DNA from: an uncultured Sterolibacteriaceae bacterium
GTDB taxonomy: Bacteria > Pseudomonadota > Gammaproteobacteria > Burkholderiales > Rhodocyclaceae
Length of the DNA stretch: 64,000 nt
Direction of reading: 5' to 3'
Assembly: GCA_937888595.1 (NCBI GenBank)
Contig: CALARK010000022.1
Location: forward strand, 515,276-579,275
Shown: one piece after another, positions 8,321 to 17,489 of the stretch
Layout of the letters: every line of letters starts with the position of its first letter
Numbering within the stretch: position 1 is the first letter of the stretch
Notes under the pieces: model-generated
Database searches by the model: none
The model's input: the letters and a program-made list of their open reading frames with translations, nothing else
Told to the model about the DNA's origin: nothing
Made by a program: the position numbers and the translations under genes

Positions 8321-9126
8321 TCCTCGTCGATACGCACTGCCATCTCGATGCGGCGGAGTTCGATGCCGACCGCGACGCACGGGTGGCTGAGGCAAAAGTC
8401 GGCCCTGGCCGGACGGCGGTGGGGGCCATCGTCGTGCCGGCCGTCGAGCGCGCCAACTTCGGTGCCGTCGCCAGCGTCTGCCGCGACTATCCCGGCTGCG
8501 CCCCCGCCTACGGCATCCACCCGATGTATGTCGATCGTGCGCGGCCCGAAGATCTCGCGGCGCTACGCGAGACGCTGCGCCGCGAGCGCGCCGTGGCCGT
8601 CGGCGAGATCGGTCTGGACCGTCATGTCGAACCGCGTGACGACGCGCGACAGCTGCGCTATTTCACGGAGCAGCTCCGGATCGCGGCGGAGTTCGACCTG
8701 CCCGTGCTGTTGCACGTCCGCAAGGCCATCGACCCGATCCTCAAGTGCCTGCGCGACCTCCGCGTCCGCGGCGGAATCGCGCATGCCTTCAACGGCAGCC
8801 GCGAACAGGCGCAGGAGTTCATCCGGCTCGGCTTCAAGCTCGGTTTCGGCGGGGCGATGACCTACGCGGGATCGAAGCGCATCCGTGCCCTGGCCGCCGA
8901 ACTCCCGCTCGATGCCATCGTGCTGGAGACCGATGCGCCGGACATTCCGCCCGCATGGCGGCAAGGCGGGCGCAATACGCCGGCCGACCTTGTGCCGATC
9001 GCCGAAACACTGGCAAAATTGCGCTCCCTGCCGCTCGACGCGCTGGCCGCAGCGACGACTGCGAACGCGCTGGCCGTCCTGCCGCGGCTCGAGGAACTCA
9101 CAACCACAACCGGAGAAACCCCATGA
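8305..9126 (+). CDS. TatD-family metal-dependent hydrolase
   Basis: A 273-residue TatD-like DNase/hydrolase if translation begins at GTG 8305; no ATG lies at the right place, and this start overlaps the rhodanese gene by 16 bases. Metal-binding residues are visible in DTHCHLD, VGEIGLD, LLHVRKA, AHAFNGS and LETDAPDI. The family has magnesium-dependent nuclease activity in some members. A diverged repeat copy (8394-8417) is read as AKVGPGRTA. The stop overlaps the tpx ATG. Confidence 0.85.
   Translation: MEQKVVLVDTHCHLDAAEFDADRDARVAEAKVGPGRTAVGAIVVPAVERANFGAVASVCRDYPGCAPAYGIHPMYVDRARPEDLAALRETLRRERAVAVGEIGLDRHVEPRDDARQLRYFTEQLRIAAEFDLPVLLHVRKAIDPILKCLRDLRVRGGIAHAFNGSREQAQEFIRLGFKLGFGGAMTYAGSKRIRALAAELPLDAIVLETDAPDIPPAWRQGGRNTPADLVPIAETLAKLRSLPLDALAAATTANALAVLPRLEELTTTTGETP
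8394..8417 (+). repeat. Dispersed 24-bp repeat, inside tatD-like gene
   Basis: Two mismatches to consensus, including a full four-A tail. Read in frame as KVGPGRT. Confidence 0.75.
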
Positions 9127-9620
9127 CCACCGTCACCCTGCAAGGCAATCCTTTCCGTGTCGATGGCAGCCTGCCCGCCGTCGGCAGCGCCGCCCCCGCC
9201 CTGAACCTGACCAACGGCGAGCTGGCCGATGTCACGCTTGCCAACTTCGCCGGCAAGCGCAAGGTGCTCAATATCGTGCCGAGCCTCGATACCCCGACCT
9301 GCGCCACCTCGACGCGCAAGTTCAACGAAAAGGCGGCGAGCCTGAACAATGCCGTCGTGCTGGTCGTCTCGGCCGACCTGCCGTTCGCTGCCGGCCGCTT
9401 CTGCGCCACCGAGGGCCTGAAGAACGTCGCCCACCTCTCCACCTTCCGTCACCCCGAGTTCATGCAGGCCTGGGGCGTGAAGATGGCCGAGGGCCCGCTG
9501 GCCGGCCTGACCGCCCGCGCCGTGGTCGTCCTCGACGAGAACGACAAGGTGCTGCACAGCCAGCTCGTGCCCGAGATCGCCGAGGAGCCGGATTACGAAG
9601 CGGCGCTCAAGGCACTCTGA
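9123..9620 (+). CDS. tpx: Thiol peroxidase Tpx
   Basis: A 165-residue atypical 2-Cys peroxiredoxin that reduces hydrogen and alkyl peroxides with thioredoxin. The peroxidatic cysteine C60 is in SLDTPTCATSTRKFN and the resolving cysteine C94 in AAGRFCATEG. It is the last gene before a strong terminator and overlaps tatD by four bases. Its place at the end of the isc run fits protection of oxygen-sensitive clusters, but that is inference. Confidence 0.96.
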   Translation: MTTVTLQGNPFRVDGSLPAVGSAAPALNLTNGELADVTLANFAGKRKVLNIVPSLDTPTCATSTRKFNEKAASLNNAVVLVVSADLPFAAGRFCATEGLKNVAHLSTFRHPEFMQAWGVKMAEGPLAGLTARAVVVLDENDKVLHSQLVPEIAEEPDYEAALKAL

Positions 9621-9639
9621 GCAAGGCAACACAAGAACG

Positions 9640-9667
9640 AAAAACGGCAGCCCCGGCTGCCGTTTTT
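9640..9667 (+). terminator. Bidirectional intrinsic terminator
   Basis: A stem of ACGGCAGC paired with GCTGCCGT, flanked by A's on the left and five T's on the right. It can end tpx on the plus strand and the convergent c-di-GMP gene on the minus strand. Confidence 0.9.
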
Positions 9668-9678
9668 CATGGTGCGTT

Positions 9679-11625
9679 TCAGGCCTGCGCCTGCTCCGAT
9701 GCAAGCCGCTGCGGCGGCCATGCCGAGCGGGCGAAGAAGTCCTCCAGCATCTCGGGCGGCATCGGGCGGCAGATGTGGTAGCCCTGCAGGCTGTCGCAGC
9801 CGAGTGCGGCGAGACGTGCCAGCGTCGCGGCATCCTCGACGCCTTCGCCCACGACGCGCAGGCCGAGGTTGTGGGCGAGCTCGATGGTCGAGTGCACGAT
9901 CACCGCGTCGTCCTTGTTCGCCAGCATGTCCTTGACGAAGGACCGGTCGATCTTGATCTCGCCGACGGCGGTCTGGCGCAGGCGCTGCAACGAGGAATAA
10001 CCCGTGCCGAAATCGTCGATCGACAGCGCGATGCCCTGTTCGCGGATGCGTGCCACCACCGCGGCGAGCCGGTCCAGGTCGCCGAGGAAGACGTTTTCCG
10101 TGATTTCCAGCGTCAGCCCCGTCAGCGGCCCCTGCGCATCGAGCATCGCCATGAATTCGGGATTCATCAGGACGATGGGCGGCACGTTGATGGCGATGTC
10201 GATTTCCCAGCCGCGGCTGCGCCAGGCCAGCTGCTGACGCAGGGCGGTGGCGAGCAGCCAGCGGGTGAACGGCAGGATCAGCCCGGTCTGTTCCAGCGCC
10301 GAGATGAACATGTCCGGCGGCACCAGCCCGCGTTCCGGGTGCGGCCAGCGCGCCAGCGCCTCGCAGCCCGTGATGCTGCCTGAAGCGAGGTCGAGCTTCG
10401 GCTGGTAGTAGAGCGTGAACTCGCTGCGGTCGAGGGCATCGCGCAGGTGCTGCGTGAGCGCGAAGCGTCCGGCGACGGGCGTGTCGCTCGCCGGGTCGAA
10501 AACATGCACGCCGCCATGGTTGCGCTTGGCGCCGTTCATGGCGAGGTCGGCGCTCTTCATCAGGGCGCTCAGGTCGGCGCCCTGCGCCGGATAGATGGCG
10601 ATGCCGATGCTGGCGCCGATGGCGATGCGGTGTGTCGCCACGGTGATGCCGGCAGCGAGCCGCTCGTTCATCGAACGCGCGATCGCGACCGCCTCCGCCT
10701 CGTCGACATCGCAGACCAGGGCAGCGAATTCGTCGCCGGAGACGCGGCTCAGGGTGCTGCCGGTCTTCAGCATGCTGCCGAACAGGCGTGCGATTTCCTT
10801 GAGCAGGGCGTCGCCGGTTTCCTGTCCGTAGCTGTTGTTGATTTCCTGGAACTGGTCGAGGTCGATCAGCAGGATGGCCAGTGTCGAACCCATCGCGTGC
10901 GCCATCTCGATTTCCTGATGGACGCGGTCGCGGAACAGCGTGCGGTTGGGCAGGCCGGTCAGTCCGTCGAACAGGGACATCTGCTCCAGCTGCAGGTTGG
11001 CGGCGTTGAGGCGCTTGTTGAGGCGCTGCAGTTCGTGCTGCTGGGATTCGGCATCGTGCCGCGCCAGTTCGATCTTCTCCATCGCCATGGCATTCTCGAT
11101 CGCGATGGCCGCCTGCGCGGCGAACAGTTGCAGCAGGTTCATGTCGCGCTGGCTGAAGCTGCCGCCGTCTTCCTTGTTGATGCCCGCCAGGCCGCCGAGG
11201 AAGGTGTGTCGGCCGACCAGCGGTACCAGCAGGATGGTGCCGGCCTCATGTTCCCAGAGATTGCGTTCCTCGTCGCTCAACTCGGACAAGGCGCCGAGCC
11301 ACCACGGCCGCTGGTGGCGCAGCACCCAGCCGCACAGGCCGAACTCGATGGGCAACGACTGGCCGACGATCTCGTCGGCATTCGTGCCGACGCCGGCGCG
11401 ATAGGTATAGGCGGAACGGTCGGCGTTGAGCAGCGGCACGAGGACGGTCTCGGCCTTGATGAGGCGGCGGGCCCGATCAGCGATGGCGATGAAGACGGCG
11501 TCGAGATCCAGTTCGCTGCCGATCAACCGGCTGGTCTCGAGCAGCAGTGCGATTTCGCTCTCGCGCTCGTCCAGTTCGCGACGCAGCGCCTCGATCTGAT
11601 GCTGCATCGCTTCGTTTTCCGCCAT
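9679..11625 (-). CDS. GAF-GGDEF-EAL cyclic-di-GMP signalling protein
   Basis: A 648-residue cytoplasmic protein with no membrane segment. Order: short coiled coil (1-30), GAF sensor (about 30-185), linker coiled coil (185-215), GGDEF domain (about 217-375) and EAL domain (about 390-635). The cyclase motif reads SGDEF at 296-300 rather than GGDEF. The EAL domain keeps E422-A-L, DDFGTGYSS, the K of EIKIDRSF and the E of VVGEGVED, so phosphodiesterase activity is expected. The best guess is a c-di-GMP phosphodiesterase with a weak or regulatory GGDEF domain. Confidence 0.92.
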   Translation of the reverse strand: MAENEAMQHQIEALRRELDERESEIALLLETSRLIGSELDLDAVFIAIADRARRLIKAETVLVPLLNADRSAYTYRAGVGTNADEIVGQSLPIEFGLCGWVLRHQRPWWLGALSELSDEERNLWEHEAGTILLVPLVGRHTFLGGLAGINKEDGGSFSQRDMNLLQLFAAQAAIAIENAMAMEKIELARHDAESQQHELQRLNKRLNAANLQLEQMSLFDGLTGLPNRTLFRDRVHQEIEMAHAMGSTLAILLIDLDQFQEINNSYGQETGDALLKEIARLFGSMLKTGSTLSRVSGDEFAALVCDVDEAEAVAIARSMNERLAAGITVATHRIAIGASIGIAIYPAQGADLSALMKSADLAMNGAKRNHGGVHVFDPASDTPVAGRFALTQHLRDALDRSEFTLYYQPKLDLASGSITGCEALARWPHPERGLVPPDMFISALEQTGLILPFTRWLLATALRQQLAWRSRGWEIDIAINVPPIVLMNPEFMAMLDAQGPLTGLTLEITENVFLGDLDRLAAVVARIREQGIALSIDDFGTGYSSLQRLRQTAVGEIKIDRSFVKDMLANKDDAVIVHSTIELAHNLGLRVVGEGVEDAATLARLAALGCDSLQGYHICRPMPPEMLEDFFARSAWPPQRLASEQAQA

Positions 11626-11703
11626 CCAGCGCTCCTCGTGATTATGAAGATGGATTATGGCGAATCGGCCCTGCCTTGGGAAGGGCTGCCGTATGGCTTA
11701 AGC

Positions 11704-12939
11704 CTAGTCGAGCACGTGCGAAACGAGGCCGTCGGCGAGTTTCGGCTCGAACCAGGTGGACTTGGGCGGCATCACCTGGTTGCTGTCCGCGACCGCCATG
11801 AGCTGGCCCATGCGGGTCGGGTACATGGCGAAGGCCGCCGCCATCTCACCCGAGTCGACGCGCTTCTCGAGTTCCTCGAGGCCGCGCATGCCGCCGACGA
11901 AGTCGATGCGCTTGTCACGGCGCAGGTCGGCGATGCCGAGGATCGGCCCGAGGACGTGCTCCGACAGCAGCGATACGTCAAGGCCGGCCACCGGGTCGGT
12001 CGAAAACAGCTTGGGGTCGATGTTGAGCCGGTACCAGCGCTTCGGCAGGTAGAGACCGACTTCGCCGGGGCATTGCGGCCGTACCGCATCGCACGCGGGA
12101 GAGACGAGGAACTTTTCCTCGAGCCGCTTGAGGAACTCGTCCGCCGTCAGGCCATTGAGATCCCTCACCACGCGGTTGTAGTCCATGATCTTCATCTGCG
12201 CCTGGGGGAAGATCACGGCGAGGAAGTAGTCGGCGGACTGGATGCAGTCCTCACGGCGGCGGGCGGCGGCGACGCGCGATGCGGCGGCCGAGCGGTGGTG
12301 GCCGTCGGCGATGTAGAGCGCCTCCATGCCGTCGAAGCAGCGGGTGATCGCGTCGACCGCCGCTGCATCGTCGCAGACCCAGATGCGGTGGCGAATGCCA
12401 TCCTCGGCGGTGACGTCGGCAACCGGTTCGCCCTGCGTGACCGCGTCGACCAGCGCATCGGCAGCCGTCGAGGAAGGGTAGGCGAGCAGCACCGGGCCGG
12501 TCTGGGCGTTGGTCGCTTCGATCTGGCGGACGCGGTCGTCCTCCTTGTCGGGACGCGTGAACTCGTGCTTGCGGATGCGGTTGGCGTCGTAGCAGGCGAC
12601 CGAGGCGCTGGCGACCAGCCCCGTCTGCTCGTGCGAACCCATGTTCAGGCGATAGGCGTAGTAGCAGGGTGCGGCATCGCGCGTCAGCACGCCGGCGTCC
12701 ACCATGCGCCCGAGATTTTCGGCCGCCTTCGCATAGACGGCGGGGGCGTAGGGATCGATGTCGGCCGGCAGGTCGATCTCCGGCTTGGAGATGTGCAGGA
12801 ACGACCAGGGCTTGCCCTCGGCCTTGACCCGGGCCTCATCGGAGGAGAGCACGTCGTAGGGCGGCGCGGCGACTTCGGCGGCGCGTCCGGGCGCGGGGCG
12901 CAGGCCGCGGAAGGGCCTGATCAGGGTCGGCGTTTCCAT
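11704..12939 (-). CDS. DUF1015 family protein
   Basis: A 411-residue DUF1015 protein, recognisable from IRPFRGLRPAPGRAAEVAAPPYDVLS at the N-terminus and the YIADGHHRSAAA and NRVVRDLNGL segments. The biochemical role of the family is not settled to my knowledge. Its ATG overlaps the aroG stop, so the two are co-translated, which suggests a connection with amino acid metabolism; that is inference. Confidence 0.85.
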   Translation of the reverse strand: METPTLIRPFRGLRPAPGRAAEVAAPPYDVLSSDEARVKAEGKPWSFLHISKPEIDLPADIDPYAPAVYAKAAENLGRMVDAGVLTRDAAPCYYAYRLNMGSHEQTGLVASASVACYDANRIRKHEFTRPDKEDDRVRQIEATNAQTGPVLLAYPSSTAADALVDAVTQGEPVADVTAEDGIRHRIWVCDDAAAVDAITRCFDGMEALYIADGHHRSAAASRVAAARRREDCIQSADYFLAVIFPQAQMKIMDYNRVVRDLNGLTADEFLKRLEEKFLVSPACDAVRPQCPGEVGLYLPKRWYRLNIDPKLFSTDPVAGLDVSLLSEHVLGPILGIADLRRDKRIDFVGGMRGLEELEKRVDSGEMAAAFAMYPTRMGQLMAVADSNQVMPPKSTWFEPKLADGLVSHVLD

Positions 12940-14018
12940 CAGGCGGCCTTCCTTCCTGCCCGTCCGGCCAGGGGGCCGCGCAGGACGTCGTAGGCTTCAC
13001 GCACCATCTTCTCGGTGGTCGGCCAGTCGATGCAGGCGTCCGTGACCGAGCAGCCGTATTTGAGTTCTGCGAGGTCATCGGGAATCGGCTGGCTGCCCGC
13101 CTCGAGATTGCTCTCGATCATCAGGCCGACGATGGAACGGTTGCCGAGGCGGATCTGGTTCACCACGTCGTGCATGACGAGGGGCTGCAGCTCCGGCTTC
13201 TTGTAGCTGTTCGCGTGCGAGCAATCGACGACCACGTTCTGCGGCAGGCCGGCCTTCGCCAGCGCCTGCTCGGCGATCGCCACGCTGACCGTGTCGTAGT
13301 TCGGCCGTCCGCCGCCGCCGCGCAGCACCATGTGACCGTAGCGGTTGCCACGCGTACGCACGACGGACGAACGGCCCTGCATGTTGATGCCGAGGAAACT
13401 GTGCGGCTTGGAAGCGGAGAGGATGGCATTCACGGCGGTTTCCATCGAACCGTCCGTGCCGTTCTTGAAACCGACTGGCGTCGACAGGCCCGAAGACATC
13501 TCGCGGTGCGTCTGCGACTCCGAAGTGCGCGCGCCGATGGCCGTCCAGGCGATCAGGTCGCCGAGGTATTGCGGCGCAATGGGGTCAAGCGCTTCCGTGC
13601 CGGCCGCTAGGCCGATTTCGTTGACGGCGAGCAGGAATTCGCGCGCCTTCTGCATGCCTTCCTCGATGCGGAAGCTGTCGTCCATGCGCGGATCGTTGAT
13701 GTAGCCCTTCCAGCCGGTCGAGGTGCGCGGCTTCTCGAAATAGACGCGCATCACCAGCAGCAGCGTATCCGACACTTCATCCGCCAGCGCCTTGAGCCGC
13801 CGGGCGTAGTCGATGCCGGCCACCGGGTCGTGGATGGAGCAGGGGCCGACCACCACGAACACGCGCGGGTCGCGCCGGTCGAGAATCGCCTCGATCGCAC
13901 GCCGTCCCGCCACCACCGACTTTTCGGCGGCTTCGCTCATGGGGACGCGTGCGTGGATTTCCTCCGGCGTCGGCATCGTGTCGAAGGATTCGATATTGAG
14001 GTTTTCGGTCTGTTGCAT
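12939..14018 (-). CDS. aroG: 3-deoxy-7-phosphoheptulonate synthase (DAHP synthase, class I)
   Basis: A 359-residue type I DAHP synthase joining phosphoenolpyruvate and erythrose-4-phosphate, the first shikimate step. Family motifs: VVVGPCSIHDP, KPRTSTGWKG, GTDGSMETAVNA, VDCSHANSYK. The frame stays open upstream to 14183, but the ATG at 14016-14018 gives the family start MQQTENLNIESFD. Which aromatic amino acid inhibits it cannot be read here. A repeat copy at 13901-13924 encodes KSVVAGR. Confidence 0.95.
   Translation of the reverse strand: MQQTENLNIESFDTMPTPEEIHARVPMSEAAEKSVVAGRRAIEAILDRRDPRVFVVVGPCSIHDPVAGIDYARRLKALADEVSDTLLLVMRVYFEKPRTSTGWKGYINDPRMDDSFRIEEGMQKAREFLLAVNEIGLAAGTEALDPIAPQYLGDLIAWTAIGARTSESQTHREMSSGLSTPVGFKNGTDGSMETAVNAILSASKPHSFLGINMQGRSSVVRTRGNRYGHMVLRGGGGRPNYDTVSVAIAEQALAKAGLPQNVVVDCSHANSYKKPELQPLVMHDVVNQIRLGNRSIVGLMIESNLEAGSQPIPDDLAELKYGCSVTDACIDWPTTEKMVREAYDVLRGPLAGRAGRKAA
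13901..13924 (-). repeat. Dispersed 24-bp repeat, inside aroG
   Basis: Two mismatches to consensus; read in frame on the gene strand as KSVVAGR. Confidence 0.7.
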
Positions 14019-14089
14019 GGCGGGCTGCACCGGTGGAAACGAGAGAGCGATTCTACCGCCCGGCAGCAAGTTAGGCCTGTCCGGGACCG

Positions 14090-14113
14090 AAAAGTCGGCG
14101 CTGGCGGGACGGC
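14090..14113 (+). repeat. Dispersed 24-bp repeat, intergenic
   Basis: Perfect match to the consensus in the aroG-marR gap. It is the left boundary copy of the repeat-free efflux cassette. Confidence 0.9.
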
Positions 14114-14246
14114 AAATCAGGCCTTTGATGGTGGGCTGCGATCGGCCAGAAGCGGGCCTTCCTATTCTCGATAGAGCCGACATCCGTAGGGCTGGTTACA
14201 TTTTGAACCTGCCCCGTCTGCTTACAAGACAAGTCAGCTTCGGAGC

Positions 14247-14711
14247 CTAAGCAATCCTGCCCAACAACTCGGTAAGTATCTGAATTTCGTTCTGGCTCAA
14301 TACCCCTCTGAGCCACGCCCCGGTCTCGTTCAGCATCTGTCCCATGGCTTTCTCAATCAGTCGTTTTCCCTGCGACGTCAATTGAATCGGTTTGACGCGG
14401 AGGTCCTTCTCCTGCTGAAGTCGCACTACCAGCCCTCGAGACTCCAGCCGAAGCATCACCTTCGACAATCCCCCGGAGGTAATCACCACCTCTCCCTGAA
14501 TTTCCTTTGGCGTCATCGTGAAAGGTGGCTTGGCATTGCGCAAAGTTGCCAGAACGTCGAACTCGGCCATCGACAAGCCGTGTGCCAATAAGGTTGGCTT
14601 AAGGGTGTGCAGTGATTGCGACTGAGCCCATTGTAATTTCAGGAACAAAGGGACGATCTCGGGATCGAGGGACGTATCCCATTGATGCGTACTCAACCGA
14701 TCTGGCTTCAT
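14247..14711 (-). CDS. MarR-family transcriptional regulator
   Basis: A 154-residue regulator with a central winged helix (MAEFDVLATLRNAK, ITSGGLSKVMLRLESRGLV) and a basic wing (DLRVKPIQLT). Base composition is visibly more AT-rich than the flanking genes. It is transcribed divergently from the ferric-reductase-like gene, and a perfect 20-base palindrome lies between them. The likely role is a ligand-responsive repressor of the neighbouring efflux genes. Confidence 0.9.
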   Translation of the reverse strand: MKPDRLSTHQWDTSLDPEIVPLFLKLQWAQSQSLHTLKPTLLAHGLSMAEFDVLATLRNAKPPFTMTPKEIQGEVVITSGGLSKVMLRLESRGLVVRLQQEKDLRVKPIQLTSQGKRLIEKAMGQMLNETGAWLRGVLSQNEIQILTELLGRIA

Positions 14712-14746
14712 GGCTTTGTCCTGGTTAAGGAGTAACCGATTGTAAT

Positions 14747-14766
14747 ATATCTATCTAGATAGATAT
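14747..14766. promoter_or_regulatory. MarR operator palindrome
   Basis: A perfect 20-base palindrome, ATATCTATCTAGATAGATAT, in the divergent promoter region 36 bases from the marR start. Size and symmetry fit a MarR dimer site. Binding is inferred. Confidence 0.75.
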
Positions 14767-14887
14767 CTGTCAGGTAAACTGAAACCAGTTATATCCACCG
14801 GCGTCTCAATTCTGCGGGGATGCCAGGTCGGTCGTCTGGGTTGTCGTTCTTTGGCCAGATAGGGCCACACTCACTCAGGAGTCAATC

Positions 14888-16222
14888 ATTAAGCGCATCA
14901 AAGTTTCTCTCGGAGCCATACTGCTCCTGCTGACTGCGCTCTGGCTGGCCGCCGACACATTGGTACCGACGCCCTTAAACTACTTCTCGTTTCGTGCCGT
15001 GTTCGTGCAATACAGCGGCGTACTCGGCATCGGCCTGATGAGCATCGCCATGCTGCTGGCACTGCGGCCGAAATGGCTGGAACCGCATCTGGACGGCCTG
15101 GACAAGATGTACCGTCTGCATAAGTGGCTGGGCATCGGTGCCTTGGCCGTTTCCGTCCTGCACTGGTGGTGGGCCAAGGGCACCAAATGGATGGTCGGCT
15201 GGGGCTGGCTGGAAAAACCGGCGAAAAAACCCCGCGTCGAAGAAACACTGGGTGTCATCGAAGGCTGGCTGCGTAGCCAACGGGGACTCGCCGAATCCGT
15301 CGGCGAATGGGTGTTCTATGCTGCGGCAGTGCTGATCGTGCTGGCCCTGGTCAAGCGCTTCCCCTACCACCTGTTCGTCAAGACCCACAAATGGCTGGCG
15401 GCGGCCTACCTGGCGCTCGCCTATCACACGGTGGTGCTGACCAAGATCGACTACTGGATGCAGCCGGTCGGTTGGGTACTGGCCGCCTTGCTGATCGGTG
15501 GGAGCGTGGCAGCGCTGTTGAGTCTGATTGGCCGCATCGGTGCCGACCGCAAGGTGCAAGGCACGATTGCCTCGCTGACCGACTACCCGGTGCTGCGTGT
15601 GCTCGAAACCGCCGTGGTACTGGAAGAGGGCTGGCGCGGCCATGCCGCCGGGCAGTTTGCCTTCGTCACCTCGGACAAAAAGGAGGGTGCGCACCCCTAC
15701 ACCATCGCCTCTGCCTGGAATCCTGAAGACCGTCGTCTCACGTTCATCACCAAGGCGCTCGGTGACCATACCCGCCGCTTGCGCGAACATCTGCAGGCCG
15801 GCATGCCGGTGACGGTGGAAGGTCCTTATGGCTGTTTCGATTTCGAGGACGCGCAGCCGCGCCAGATCTGGATCGGCGCCGGCATCGGCATCACGCCCTT
15901 CGTCGCTCGTATGAAGCAACGTGCCGCCACGCCAGAGACGAAGCCTGTCGACCTGTTCCATCCGACTGCCGAGTTCGAGCCGGCCGCCATCGATCGCCTC
16001 ACCGCAGATGCGGCCGCCGCCGGCGTGCACCTGCATCTGCTGGTGGATGGCAAGGACGGGCGCCTGAATGGCGAACGCATCCGTGCCGCCGTGCCGGAAT
16101 GGAAAAATGCCAGTCTCTGGTTCTGCGGCCCACCGGGATTTGGACAGGCGCTACGCGAAGATTTCGTGGCCAATGGGCTGCCGCCAGAGCGCTTCCATCA
16201 GGAACTGTTCCAGATGCGTTGA
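14888..16222 (+). CDS. Ferric-reductase-like transmembrane flavoprotein (COG4097-like)
   Basis: About 444 residues. N-terminal transmembrane helices carry probable heme-ligand histidines (YRLHKWLGIG, VSVLHWWW, HKWLAAAYLALAYH). An FAD/NAD(P) reductase half follows, with HPYTIASAW, GAGIGITPFVARM and LWFCGPPGFGQAL. No ATG or GTG fits: AGGAG at 14877-14881 is six bases before in-frame ATT 14888 (ATC at 14885). Starting at TTG 14960 would remove the first membrane helix. Its stop overlaps the FUSC gene. It probably moves electrons from NAD(P)H across the membrane to an unknown acceptor. Confidence 0.8.
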   Translation: MKRIKVSLGAILLLLTALWLAADTLVPTPLNYFSFRAVFVQYSGVLGIGLMSIAMLLALRPKWLEPHLDGLDKMYRLHKWLGIGALAVSVLHWWWAKGTKWMVGWGWLEKPAKKPRVEETLGVIEGWLRSQRGLAESVGEWVFYAAAVLIVLALVKRFPYHLFVKTHKWLAAAYLALAYHTVVLTKIDYWMQPVGWVLAALLIGGSVAALLSLIGRIGADRKVQGTIASLTDYPVLRVLETAVVLEEGWRGHAAGQFAFVTSDKKEGAHPYTIASAWNPEDRRLTFITKALGDHTRRLREHLQAGMPVTVEGPYGCFDFEDAQPRQIWIGAGIGITPFVARMKQRAATPETKPVDLFHPTAEFEPAAIDRLTADAAAAGVHLHLLVDGKDGRLNGERIRAAVPEWKNASLWFCGPPGFGQALREDFVANGLPPERFHQELFQMR

Positions 16223-17337
16223 TGGCACGGCACGAATTGATCTCCAACCCTGGCAGATGGAGTCGCCTTCTGGAACTGCTCCGGGAGGAGTTGCGCCAGC
16301 TCACCACGATCAGGCCGAGCGACCGGCCCTGGCAAATGCCATTCGCCGCTGCACTCTCCTCGGGACTGCCATTGCTGGTCGGAGCCTATTTTGGCCGCAT
16401 GGACTATGGGCTGATCTCCTCCCTCGGTGGCCTCGTCTTCCTGTATCTCCCCGAAACGCCATTGCATCACCGCATGGTGTCGCTGATGGCTTGCGCGTTC
16501 GCCATGACCGCCTGTTATGCACTCGGTGTCATGAGCCATCTGTTGCCGTCGGCCATGATGATGGTGCTGACCTTCATCGCCATTCTCGTCACGATGGTCT
16601 GCCGCTTTTATCGTGTGGGGGCTCCCGGAAGCCTGTTCTTCGTGATGGCAGCTGCGATTGGCGCTTATTCGCCCGGAGACGTTCTGCAGGTTCCGCTCAA
16701 GGTCGGGCTGATGGCCCTGGGGTGTCTGCTCGCGTGCTTGATCGCATTCTTCTACAGCATCCATATCCTACGGCGGCGAGCTCCTAGACCCATTGAACCC
16801 TTGCCGGCACAGAACTTCGATTTCGTGGTGTTCGATTCCGTGGTGATCGGGCTTTGCGTCGGCATTTCGCTGGCAATTGCACAACTGCTGCAGCTCGAGA
16901 ACGCTTACTGGGTGCCGGTCAGCTGCCTTGCCGTGATCCAGGGCATGACCTTGCGCGCTGTCTGGGACAGGCAGGTGCATCGCTTGCTGGGCACCGGCAT
17001 CGGTCTGCTGTTGTCCTGGGGTTTGCTGACGCTCCCTCTCGACAAGTGGAGCATCTCCTTATTGATGATGGCGCTGGCTTTTGTCATTGAGACTGCCGTC
17101 GTCCGCCATTACGGTTTTGCCGCCATTTTCATTACCCCGATGACCATCCTGCTGGCGGATGCAACCAACTTGGAACATGGTTCGGCTGCAGTGCTTATCC
17201 ATGCACGTTTCTATGACACCCTGCTGGGGTGTTCTATCGGACTGCTTGGCGGATTCTGTCTGCACCACCAGCGCTTCCGGACTGTCGTTGGCGGATCGAT
17301 GCGGCGGTTGATCCCTTTTGTAGCAAACAGGCGGTAA
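16222..17337 (+). CDS. FUSC-family inner membrane protein
   Basis: A 371-residue polytopic membrane protein with two sets of hydrophobic helices (about residues 40-190 and 225-350) separated by a short soluble linker. It resembles the FUSC/aromatic-acid exporter (AaeB/YccS) family but is short and lacks the large cytoplasmic domain. It overlaps the preceding flavoprotein gene by ATGA. The likely role is small-molecule export; the substrate is unknown. Confidence 0.75.
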   Translation: MARHELISNPGRWSRLLELLREELRQLTTIRPSDRPWQMPFAAALSSGLPLLVGAYFGRMDYGLISSLGGLVFLYLPETPLHHRMVSLMACAFAMTACYALGVMSHLLPSAMMMVLTFIAILVTMVCRFYRVGAPGSLFFVMAAAIGAYSPGDVLQVPLKVGLMALGCLLACLIAFFYSIHILRRRAPRPIEPLPAQNFDFVVFDSVVIGLCVGISLAIAQLLQLENAYWVPVSCLAVIQGMTLRAVWDRQVHRLLGTGIGLLLSWGLLTLPLDKWSISLLMMALAFVIETAVVRHYGFAAIFITPMTILLADATNLEHGSAAVLIHARFYDTLLGCSIGLLGGFCLHHQRFRTVVGGSMRRLIPFVANRR

Positions 17338-17489
17338 TGGACGCCCCTCAGAGTATGTTTCCTATCGTGAATTTCTGCACATTCCGCAACCCAATGAGTT
17401 GATGAATCACAACATATCGATTGCTGATTTGCGGTATAAGTAATACGGTGGCCTGAAGATAGGCACGCCATCGCAATGGGAGCTTGGGA

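Noticed and set aside
10447..12993. An 848-residue open frame on the plus strand, opposite the GAF-GGDEF-EAL and DUF1015 genes
   Set aside because: Antisense shadow of two well-supported genes; long opposite-strand frames are common at this GC content. The same holds for 2727-4349 and 5495-6964.
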